From positions 1 to 32,571 of the forward strand of contig JAJRTI010000647.1 of NCBI GenBank assembly GCA_024278415.1: a stretch of DNA of 32,571 bases, read 5' to 3'. This document shows, in pieces, positions 14,663 through 22,086 of the stretch. The notes under the pieces were generated by a model, which saw nothing but the letters and a program-made list of their open reading frames with translations, ran no database searches and was not told the origin of the DNA. Source of the stretch: Planctomycetota bacterium. GTDB lineage: Bacteria; Planctomycetota; Brocadiia; JAJRTI01. The translations under genes and the position numbers were made by a program. Numbering within the stretch: position 1 is the stretch's first letter; each line of letters opens with the position of its first letter.

Positions 14663-17167
14663 ATGGCAACCTCAGCACGTTGCAGATCCCTCATATGTGG
14701 ACTCGTCGCTCTCGCGCTGATGTTCGCCTTGGCAGCGCCGAGCGCCATCGCCCAAGCCCCCCCCCCGCCTCAAGCAGGCCAGAGCGTTGCGCTGGATAAC
14801 GCAGCCGCGTTGCTCGGCAACGGGGACTTGGAGCAAGCCAAGGCCATGGTCGAGCAGCTCTTGAGCGGCGAGCCGGCCCTCGAAGGCGACAATGCCAAAC
14901 GGGCGAGCAAGCTGCTCAGGCAGATTGACGCGGCGCTCGTGAAGCGTCAGACCGCCAAGAGCGAATCCCTCTTCGCCGAGGGCGAAACGCTTCTCGATGC
15001 GGGCAAGCTCGCAGACGCACGCGAGAAGTTTCAAGCGTACCTCGATTCCGGCGCGAAGATTGGGTTCTGGCGCAAACGCAAAGTCCGCGGTTACCTGAAG
15101 CAGATTGACAGCCAGTTGGCTGCGGCCGCGGAGCAGAAAGAGGCCGTCGCCGAGGTGGGAAAAGGATCGGCCAAGAAACTTGCCGCCGCACAGACCGCAC
15201 TGCAAGAGGGCCGGCTTGCCGACGCAAAGGCGCTCGCCGGCGAGGTGCAGAAGGACAAGCGTCTGGCCGGGACGGATCTGGCGCAGCAAGCCGCCCGGAT
15301 TGTTGCCGCGGCCGAGACGAAGGAAGCCGAAGCTGCGGCAAAGGCCGAAGCCCAAGCCCAAGCCGAGCGCGACCGCATCGCCGCAGCCCAACGGCTCTTC
15401 ACAGATGGCATGCGGCTTTACGAGGCGGGCGACTATGCCGCGGCGAAGGACAAGTTGACGAAGGCCAAAGAGAGCGGCGTCGATATGGGCGGATTCTTGG
15501 GCGGCAACAACCGAAAACTAGAGAAAACGCTCGCCAAGATCGAGGAACAGCAAGCGCAAGCAGCTAAGACAGAGGCCACTCAGGCGGAAACCGCTCAGGC
15601 GGAAGCCGAAACGGCCAAGGCCGAGGTGGCCCAGCCGGTGGCTGAAGCCCCCGCCGCCCCGACTGAGGAAGAGGCCGCCAAGGAAGCCAAGAAGAAGCTC
15701 AAGGCTGAAATGATGAGCCTCTTCGAGGACGGGATAGACCTTTATGAATTGGAGTACTACAGCGAGGCCAGGGACCAACTGTTGAAAGTGCGAGAGAGCG
15801 GCGTCGACTTGGGAGGATTCCTGGGTTCAAACAACCGAAAACTGAACAAGATCCTTGCCGCCATCGACAAGCGGCTGGGCGCCGAAAGGGCGGAGCCAAA
15901 AGTCGCCAAGGCCGAAGAGGCCAAGCCTGAGCCCGAAACCCCTGCCAAGCTGGCTGAAGAAGAGAAAGCCAAGGCGGCCCAGGCAGAACTGAAGTCCGAA
16001 ATGCTGAGCCAGTTCACCGATGGCATGGTCCTTTACGAGAACGGCCAACTGGCAGAGGCGAGAGAATTGCTGACGGAGGTCCAGAAAAGCGGCGTGGATT
16101 TGGGCGGCTTTATGGGCGCCAACAACCGGCGCTTACGCCGAGCACTCGCCGATATCGAGGAGCGGACGGCCGCCAAGGGAGAGGCCGAAGTGGCCAAGGC
16201 TGAGGAGGCTAAGCCTGAGCAGCCGAAGCCCGAGGAACCAAAGGCCGAGCAACCGAAACCCGCAGAAGCCAAGCCTGAAGTCGGCGTGCCGGCAGAGCCT
16301 ACTCAAGAGGCGGTCGAGGCTGAAGCCGCGAGGCAACGCAAGACTGAGATGATCGCTTTGTTCGCTTCGGGCATGGCCGATTTCGAGGCTGGTGATCTGG
16401 CGAGCGCAAAGGTGAAACTCGCGAAGGTCCGCGAGAGCCGCGTCGATCTTGGCGGCTTTATGGGATCGAACAACCGCAAGCTGGAGAAGACGCTCGCCAA
16501 GATCGATGAGCAGCAGGCCAAACTCGCGAAGGCTGAGGAAGCCAAGCCTGAGGCCGAGGCCCCGGCCGAACCCACTGAAGAGGAGAAGGCTCGGGCCGAG
16601 GCGCAGGCCAAGAAGGCTCAGGCTGAGCAGATGTACCGAGACGGCGTGACTCTCTATCAGGCAGGCCAACTGGACGCCGCGCTTGAGGCGTTCCGCGAAG
16701 TTCAGCAGATGGACGTGGATCTGGGTTGGGTCAAGAATAGCAGGCTTGCCAAATACATTAAGAATCTTCCTGAAGATATCGAAAAGGCCAAGGCCGAAGC
16801 CGAGCGGCAAGTCCGAGAGGACAAAGCCGTGGCCGCGTACAAGGCCGCGGCGGACTTGTACGAGCAAGGCGATTACAAAGCGGCCAAGGCTGCGTTGAAG
16901 TCGGCTGCCGAACTCGCCGACGACCTGCCCGGCCGGCTTCGCCGCAAGCTTGAGAGCATGACGCAAGACGCTGATGAGAAGATCGCTGAGCAAGAGCGCA
17001 CCAAGCGGGAGGAGCAAGAGAAGAAGCTCGCCCGCGAGCAGGAAGCGCTTGATCTCTACAACCGCGCGGCCGCGGCTTTGAAGGAGAAGCGCTACGGCGA
17101 AGCCAAGGCTTTGGTGAATCAGCTTCGGACGGATTACCAAGATACTGAATTTGTCAAGACACACTAG
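14663..17167 (+). CDS. Repeat-rich periplasmic protein with TPR-like modules
   Basis: ATG 14663 has AGGAG 6 nt upstream and begins a clear signal peptide (cleavage near residue 31, SAIAQA); an ATG at 14618 lacks both. The mature protein of about 800 aa is almost wholly helical, and rich in Ala, Glu and Lys. It contains about six copies of a module of roughly 55 residues whose consensus includes LFxDGMxLYExG, AxxxLxxVxESGVDLGG and NNRKLxKxLAxID. The copies start near residues 100, 244, 352, 450, 565 and 656 and are separated by AKAEEAKPE-type Pro/Lys/Glu linkers. The first half of each copy reads as a TPR helix pair; the ESGVDLGGF part is distinctive. One copy also occurs in the secretin downstream. 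A spacer or scaffold between the membranes is likely. I know no characterised homologue. Confidence 0.65.
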   Translation: MATSARCRSLICGLVALALMFALAAPSAIAQAPPPPQAGQSVALDNAAALLGNGDLEQAKAMVEQLLSGEPALEGDNAKRASKLLRQIDAALVKRQTAKSESLFAEGETLLDAGKLADAREKFQAYLDSGAKIGFWRKRKVRGYLKQIDSQLAAAAEQKEAVAEVGKGSAKKLAAAQTALQEGRLADAKALAGEVQKDKRLAGTDLAQQAARIVAAAETKEAEAAAKAEAQAQAERDRIAAAQRLFTDGMRLYEAGDYAAAKDKLTKAKESGVDMGGFLGGNNRKLEKTLAKIEEQQAQAAKTEATQAETAQAEAETAKAEVAQPVAEAPAAPTEEEAAKEAKKKLKAEMMSLFEDGIDLYELEYYSEARDQLLKVRESGVDLGGFLGSNNRKLNKILAAIDKRLGAERAEPKVAKAEEAKPEPETPAKLAEEEKAKAAQAELKSEMLSQFTDGMVLYENGQLAEARELLTEVQKSGVDLGGFMGANNRRLRRALADIEERTAAKGEAEVAKAEEAKPEQPKPEEPKAEQPKPAEAKPEVGVPAEPTQEAVEAEAARQRKTEMIALFASGMADFEAGDLASAKVKLAKVRESRVDLGGFMGSNNRKLEKTLAKIDEQQAKLAKAEEAKPEAEAPAEPTEEEKARAEAQAKKAQAEQMYRDGVTLYQAGQLDAALEAFREVQQMDVDLGWVKNSRLAKYIKNLPEDIEKAKAEAERQVREDKAVAAYKAAADLYEQGDYKAAKAALKSAAELADDLPGRLRRKLESMTQDADEKIAEQERTKREEQEKKLAREQEALDLYNRAAAALKEKRYGEAKALVNQLRTDYQDTEFVKTH
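14962..16790 (+). repeat. Six-copy coding repeat (SGVDLGGF/NNRKL module)
   Basis: Module copies lie at about 14962-15130, 15388-15555, 15714-15880, 16005-16170, 16356-16520 and 16624-16790. The four middle copies are closest (SGVDMGGFLGGNNRKL, SGVDLGGFLGSNNRKL, SGVDLGGFMGANNRRL and SRVDLGGFMGSNNRKL). The first (SGAKIGFWRKRKVRGYL) and last (MDVDLGWVKNSRLAKYI) are divergent, as end copies often are. DNA identity between the middle copies is high, so recombination could change copy number. Confidence 0.75.
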
Positions 17168-17188
17168 CCTTTGAGCGGCGTGTGGGCG

Positions 17189-17217
17189 TTGCTTCGCGTT
17201 CGCGTCTGTGGTAAACT
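17189..17217 (+). promoter_or_regulatory. Possible internal promoter upstream of the secretin gene
   Basis: TTGCTT (17189-17194), a 17-bp spacer and TAAACT (17212-17217) lie in the 181-bp gap before the secretin gene, the longest gap in the operon. The -35 match is weak, so this is tentative. The gap otherwise shows no gene. Confidence 0.3.
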
Positions 17218-17348
17218 CACCCGGTTTGCCTCTCGAATAAGAGTTGGGCGCCGATGCCCCGGGCTCTGTCGTGGGTTCGGGTGGCGGTCCCGGTGCCCAC
17301 ATTCCTATAGAAAGTTGACGCCATCGTCCCTACGGAAAGGACACGCAT

Positions 17349-20300
17349 ATGTTGCGGCTTTGTTTCAAGAGACTGAGCGTTGGCACCTTCCTTGCAGTGC
17401 TGGCCGTGGGTTGGGCCTGCTTGCCCGCCCAGGGCGGCGAAGCGCCCAAGTCCATTGCCGACCTTCTCAAGGAAGCCGAGCAAGGACTCCAGAAAGCCCA
17501 GGCTGAGACCAAGGAGCAGCTCAACAAAGCGGATCAACTCTATGAGGAGGGCAAGTACTCTGAAGCCAAGAAGTTCTACGAGCAGGCCAAGAATAAGGCC
17601 ACAGCGGCAGGCGTTGAACTTCAGTACGAGGACAGCCGCAGGCTTGAGAAACGCCTTAGCAAACTGAACAAGCAAGTCGCTGAGGCCGCGAACAACGCCG
17701 CTAAGGACAAGTTCGACGTCGCCGTTACGCTCTACCAAAGTGGCGAGTACGAAAAGGCCAAGACCCTGTTTTCAGAGGTGCAGGCTAGCGGCGCGGACAT
17801 TGGCTTCTTCAAGAAGCGCGAACTCAACCGCTACTTGGCGCGCATCGACGAGGATATTCAGGCCGCCATCCAGAAGCGGGACCAGGAGCAGCGCGAGGCG
17901 TTGGCGAAGCGGAAGGAACTCAAGCAGCGCCTTGCCGACGGCGAAGCGTTGCTCGCAAAGGGGCAGTATGACGACGCGCTCGACGCGCTCCAGGAAGTCG
18001 CTGTGGCCGATGATGTGCTGGATGCCGAGACCCTCGCCAAGGCCAACAGCCTGATCGAGACGGCCAAGGCGGATCGGCAGGCGGCCGCTGAGGCGCACAA
18101 GCTGCGCCGCTCCGAACTGAAACAGCAGTACGCCGAGGCCGTCGCCTTGCTTCAGGCCCAGCAGTACCGAGAGGCCAAAGCTGCCTTCGACAAGGTGCAG
18201 GCCTTGCTCGACCAGGATCGCCAACTCGACGCGCCCAAGGGCTTTGAGAAGAAGGTCACCGAGACTCTCGCGGCGCTTCAGGCTCAAGAAGAGGAGCGTC
18301 GGCAGGTCGCCAAGAAGCGGCAAGAGTTCGAAACTCGACTCGGCGAGGCCCAAGCCGCGGTAGCCTCGGCGCGGTACGATGAGGCCATCAACATGCTGGC
18401 CAAGCTTAATACGGACATCAAGGCCAGCGGCATCGAACTGCCCGCGGACAAACAAAAAGAGATGCGGGCGCTCTTTGCGCGAGCCGATGTCGGCCGCCAG
18501 GCCGCACAGCAGGCCAAAATTCAGAAGGAATTGGCCAAGGCCGCCAGGCTGCGAGAAGAAGCCACGAAAAAACTGACTGAGGAGCAGCAGGCGGAGCGGA
18601 TGCTCCAGAAAGCCCTGCGCAACCAGCAAATAGCCCAGCAACTGAAGAAGGCTGAGGCCGAGCACCACTTCAAGACGGCGCAGCGTCTCTTCAACGAGAC
18701 CAAGTTCAAGGAAGCCGAGACGGAACTGACCCAAGCCGTCGCCGCCGACCCTAACTACGAACAGGCCAAGGATCTGCTTGCCAAGGTGCAGCGGATCGTG
18801 TCCGGCCAACCCCCGGGGATCGACGACTTCGCCGAGGCGACTGCGCGGGCTCTGCGCGTGCGCATCGAGAAGGCCAAGCTCGACATGAACAACTTCGTGG
18901 CCAAAGGCCAGCAGGCCATCGCCGAGAAGCGGTACGACGACGCCATCGAGAGCTTCAAGAACGCCATGAGCGTCATCAGCTACCTCGAGAAACAGACCGA
19001 TGTGACCGCAGACCGAGAGAAGATCGAGGCGCTGCTCGCCAGCGCGAAGGATCGCAAGGCCGAGGCTGATCGTGTGGCCGAAACGGCAAAGGCCAAAAAG
19101 GCGCGCGAGGAGATGGCGCACATGGTCGCCAAGGACGAGGAGCGTTTCCGAAACAAGAAGGTGGAGCTGTTTACGAGAGGTTGGCGCCTGATTCGCGAGG
19201 AGCGCTACGACGAGGCCGAAAAGGTTGCGAAGATGATCCGAGAGATCGATCCCGAAGACCAGTCGGCCCGCCTTCTGCTCGAACAAGCCCACCGCAAGAG
19301 GCACTCCCAAGGCCTTCGCGATAAACTCGAACGCAAGCAGCGCGAAAAGGACCGCGGTATCGAGGATCTCATCGAGCGAAGCACTCCTTACTCTGACATC
19401 GTCAACTATGTCGACCGCGAGACTTGGCAGAAGGAGATCGCGAGCCGCAAACCCGTGGTGAGCTATGTGTCCAGGAGCGAAACCTCCGAGGCGGACAAGA
19501 AGATCCAAGAGAGCCTCCAGAAGCCTGTGACACTGGACTTCGCGGACACGCCCGTGCGGGACGTGATCACGTTCCTCCAGGATTTCACCGGCGTTAACAT
19601 GGTCCTCGATCCCAATGCCGTCGAGGACGGCGGAAACGCGATCACGCTCAAAGTGCAGGATATGCCGTTCGAGAAGGCGCTCAGCTATATCCTGAAGTTC
19701 GCCCAATTGGAGTACCAAATCCGAGACGGGGCCCTCTTCATCTCGAACAAGGAGGGTCTCAGCGAGTATGCTCTCCACACATACGACGTGCGCGACCTCC
19801 TGATCCACATTCAAGATCAGACCATCCAGAACGTGAATATCGGCGGCGGCGGCGGTGGGGGGCTGTCAGGCTTGGGTGGTGGCGGCGGCGCCAACCAGGA
19901 GGATCAGTTGGATCTCAACGATCGGGCCACCGACCTCCTCACGCTCATCACAAAAATCATCGAGCCTCAGTCGTGGGCCTATGTGTTCGTTTCAGGTGGC
20001 GGCCAAGACTCCGACACGGATATCGAACTCGATGACACAAGCGAAGACGCCCAAGGCGGCATCGTGTATCGAGAGGGCGACATGATGGTCTGGCAGATCC
20101 CAAGCGTGCACGAGAAGATTGGCCAGTTGCTTGATGGCATGCGGCAGACGCGCAACATGCAAGTGAGCGTCGAGGCCCGCTTCATCACCATGACCGACAA
20201 CTTCGAAGAGCGTATTGGCATCACGATCAACAACTTCACGATGATCCCCAATCCTGAGCTGGCCAACCCTGCAAACCCCAATTCGCCACTGTCGCACGAA

Positions 20301-21056
20301 CTCTTTCTCGGTGGCCCGAGCACGGGCTACGTCTTCCCCAACATTACAGGCAACACATTGCTCCACCAGAACGTACAGAACACTCCCGGTTCTGCGCCGT
20401 TCATTGGATCGAACCAGGCGGAAGGCAACACGGGCATGAATCTCCGGTTCTCCTACGTGGACAACATCTTCCTCCAAGGCTTCCTGCGCGCGGTGCAGGA
20501 GTCCGACGAGGCCGAGAATCTCACGTGCCCGAGACTCACCCTCACCAATACCCAGCGCGGCAACGTGATCAACGCTACGGAAATCACCTACATCCCTAGC
20601 TTCACGGCCTCGTCGAACATCGCCGTGCCGACCGTGTCGTCGGTGTGGGACGGTGTCGTGTTCGACGTGAGGCCTATCGTGTCGGCCGATAGGCGCTATG
20701 TGTTCCTCGAGCTGACCCCCTCGCTGACCAGTGTGACCATGAACGAGTTCAACTTCAACCAGTCGCAAGGCACTGGGACGCTACAAACAATTGTCACGAC
20801 TACCCTCCAACAGCCCTCTGTCGACACCCAGTCCGTGGCTGTCACCGTCTGTGTGCCCGACCGAGGCACCGTGATGATCGGCGGCTTGTCGGCTCGCTCT
20901 CGGACTCGCCAGGTGAGTGGCGTGCCCGTACTGTCAAAGCTGCCGATCATCAAGCGTCTCTTCCAAGATGACGCGATCGTTAACGACAAGCGGAACGTCT
21001 TGCTCCTCGTGCGGCCCGAGATTATCGTGCAGGAGGAGCAAGAGGCGAAGCTGTAA
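17349..21056 (+). CDS. Secretin (PilQ/GspD superfamily) with a long TPR/coiled-coil N-terminus
   Basis: Secretins form the outer-membrane gated pore of type IV pili and type II/III secretion. The 1235-aa product starts at ATG 17349 with AAAGGA 7 nt upstream and has a signal peptide (about 1-29). Residues 30-720 are helical TPR/coiled coil, and include one copy of the module found in the preceding protein (VTLYQSGEYEKAK, ASGADIGFFKKRELNRYLARID, about 120-175). An STN/N0 domain is at about 725-800 (VTLDFADTPVRDVITFLQD). A Gly-rich linker is at about 832-850, and a second N-type domain at about 858-940. The secretin pore domain follows (VSVEARFI, then VPDRGTVMIGGL at about 1170, and SGVPVLSKLPIIKRLF). 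The length is about twice that of PilQ. The operon context and the STN-first order suggest a PVC-type PilQ homologous to Amuc_1098. Confidence 0.85.
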   Translation: MLRLCFKRLSVGTFLAVLAVGWACLPAQGGEAPKSIADLLKEAEQGLQKAQAETKEQLNKADQLYEEGKYSEAKKFYEQAKNKATAAGVELQYEDSRRLEKRLSKLNKQVAEAANNAAKDKFDVAVTLYQSGEYEKAKTLFSEVQASGADIGFFKKRELNRYLARIDEDIQAAIQKRDQEQREALAKRKELKQRLADGEALLAKGQYDDALDALQEVAVADDVLDAETLAKANSLIETAKADRQAAAEAHKLRRSELKQQYAEAVALLQAQQYREAKAAFDKVQALLDQDRQLDAPKGFEKKVTETLAALQAQEEERRQVAKKRQEFETRLGEAQAAVASARYDEAINMLAKLNTDIKASGIELPADKQKEMRALFARADVGRQAAQQAKIQKELAKAARLREEATKKLTEEQQAERMLQKALRNQQIAQQLKKAEAEHHFKTAQRLFNETKFKEAETELTQAVAADPNYEQAKDLLAKVQRIVSGQPPGIDDFAEATARALRVRIEKAKLDMNNFVAKGQQAIAEKRYDDAIESFKNAMSVISYLEKQTDVTADREKIEALLASAKDRKAEADRVAETAKAKKAREEMAHMVAKDEERFRNKKVELFTRGWRLIREERYDEAEKVAKMIREIDPEDQSARLLLEQAHRKRHSQGLRDKLERKQREKDRGIEDLIERSTPYSDIVNYVDRETWQKEIASRKPVVSYVSRSETSEADKKIQESLQKPVTLDFADTPVRDVITFLQDFTGVNMVLDPNAVEDGGNAITLKVQDMPFEKALSYILKFAQLEYQIRDGALFISNKEGLSEYALHTYDVRDLLIHIQDQTIQNVNIGGGGGGGLSGLGGGGGANQEDQLDLNDRATDLLTLITKIIEPQSWAYVFVSGGGQDSDTDIELDDTSEDAQGGIVYREGDMMVWQIPSVHEKIGQLLDGMRQTRNMQVSVEARFITMTDNFEERIGITINNFTMIPNPELANPANPNSPLSHELFLGGPSTGYVFPNITGNTLLHQNVQNTPGSAPFIGSNQAEGNTGMNLRFSYVDNIFLQGFLRAVQESDEAENLTCPRLTLTNTQRGNVINATEITYIPSFTASSNIAVPTVSSVWDGVVFDVRPIVSADRRYVFLELTPSLTSVTMNEFNFNQSQGTGTLQTIVTTTLQQPSVDTQSVAVTVCVPDRGTVMIGGLSARSRTRQVSGVPVLSKLPIIKRLFQDDAIVNDKRNVLLLVRPEIIVQEEQEAKL

Positions 21057-21110
21057 GGCCCTTGCCGCCGTCGGCCGGCCAGACCCGGCCTATCAAAAGG
21101 AGTGGATACT

Positions 21111-21473
21111 ATGTCAAGCAAAGTCAATGTCTGGCTGGCCGTCACCGTCGCCGCGCTCATGGGCATCATCATTGGCATGGTGATGAGCGGCCAGAATGCC
21201 ATCGCCGACACTTCCAGCCCTGGAGTCGCCGGCCACATTACCGCATTGGCCGGCACGGTGAACGGAGCGGAACAGCCCATTTACATCATCGACTCGCGTG
21301 AGGAAGTGCTGTTGGTCTACGAGTACGGCCTCGGCCGGAACGGCATCTGGTTTGTCGCCTCCCGCACGTACAAATACGACAAACTGCTGCCCGAATTCGA
21401 CATCCAGAACACCCGCGGCGTGTCCCCCACCGTTGAGGATGTGCGGAAGGTCAAGCGCCGCAAGAAGCGCTAA
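21111..21473 (+). CDS. Small single-pass membrane protein ending the secretin operon
   Basis: ATG 21111 has AAAAGGAG 8 nt upstream and lies 54 bp after the secretin gene. The 120-aa protein has one N-terminal hydrophobic helix (about 7-26, AVTVAALMGIIIGMVM) that is either an anchor or an uncleaved signal. A small beta-rich domain follows (YIIDSREEVLLVYEYG, GIWFVASRTYKYDKLLPEFDIQN) and a strongly basic tail, KVKRRKKR. I do not recognise the family. As the last gene before the terminator it is probably made together with the secretin; a pilotin-like or assembly role is only a guess. Confidence 0.65.
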   Translation: MSSKVNVWLAVTVAALMGIIIGMVMSGQNAIADTSSPGVAGHITALAGTVNGAEQPIYIIDSREEVLLVYEYGLGRNGIWFVASRTYKYDKLLPEFDIQNTRGVSPTVEDVRKVKRRKKR

Positions 21474-21502
21474 ACCTCGAATCTCACCCGCCCACCGCAA
21501 GA

Positions 21503-21536
21503 GCTGCACAGATGAGTTTCTGTGCGGCTTTTTTTT
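21503..21536 (+). terminator. Rho-independent terminator of the pilM-secretin operon
   Basis: GCTGCACAGA (21503-21512) pairs over 10 bp, with one G-T wobble, to TCTGTGCGGC (21519-21528) across a 6-nt loop. A run of eight T follows at 21529-21536. It lies 30 bp after the last stop and closes an operon of about 11 kb. Confidence 0.92.
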
Positions 21537-21629
21537 GTAGCCGTGCCCAACAGCATCATGTTCCTATCAGATGAAAAAAGCGGTCCGGCGTCGGATCGAA
21601 AGCCGGACACCTACAACCCAACACCGCGT

Positions 21630-21909
21630 GTAGCCCGCATTTCTCACGAGTCCAGGCGGGCCTGCCTGCCGCGCGGCGGCGCAGGCAGGTGTCGATGCAA
21701 GGCGCATTGCCGCGAAGGCGTGCTTCGGGCACGTCGAGCGCGGTGCAACGCAGCAGCGGCGCCCGACGGGGCTCGCCCGAAGGGCCCGCCCCTCCCATTC
21801 GACGCGCGCAGGTTGTTGCTCAACACACGCGTCCGCCTGGGCCGGTGAGGTTTTGAAACGGCGACTTCTCCGACAGTTCGATCCTGGGCTGGTGAGAAAT
21901 GCGGGGTAG
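21630..21909. repeat. 280-bp element bounded by 18-bp inverted repeats
   Basis: GTAGCCCGCATTTCTCAC (21630-21647) and GTGAGAAATGCGGGGTAG (21892-21909) are inverted repeats with 16 of 18 matches. Inside is a strong hairpin, CCTGCCTGC (21661-21669) with GCAGGCAGG (21681-21689), and further GC-rich palindromes, but no credible gene. It could be a MITE-like or BIME-like element; the arms share the GTAGCC(C)GCAT core with 9225-9306. A target duplication was not identified. Confidence 0.5.
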
Positions 21910-21986
21910 GTGCCCAGCGGCCCCTCAGGCATGTTGCCTCGCAACAGTTCAGCCGCGGAAGGCCCGGCCCGCGGGCTCCGCCCGCC

Positions 21987-22015
21987 TTGAACCCGCCCCC
22001 GGTGGGAGCTATATT
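21987..22015 (+). promoter_or_regulatory. Sigma70-type promoter of the nucleotide-sugar genes
   Basis: TTGAAC (21987-21992), a 17-bp spacer and TATATT (22010-22015) predict a start near 22022, giving a leader of about 65 nt before ATG 22087. It is the only good promoter seen in the intergenic region. Confidence 0.55.
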
Positions 22016-22086
22016 GTCTCATCCTTCGGCGTAGTTGGCCCTGTGCCCCCCCCCGCCTTTCAGCGCTAGTAGGAGTGCCCTTCCGG

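Larger units (their letters stand above)
21537..22086. other. 550-bp intergenic region, no convincing gene
   Basis: Open frames here have no ribosome site and no recognisable product; one of them begins inside the terminator T run. The region holds the inverted-repeat element at 21630-21909, a short hairpin TGTTGC-CTC-GCAACA at 21932-21946, and the promoter at 21987-22015. Confidence 0.6.

Noticed and set aside
17772..19814. 680-aa minus-strand open frame inside the secretin gene
   Set aside because: It is Leu-rich by complement of the Ala/Glu/Lys-rich coiled coil. It has no start signal and the secretin frame is certain.
21522..21848. 108-aa open frame after the secretin operon
   Set aside because: It begins in the terminator stem, has no ribosome site, and crosses the inverted-repeat element.
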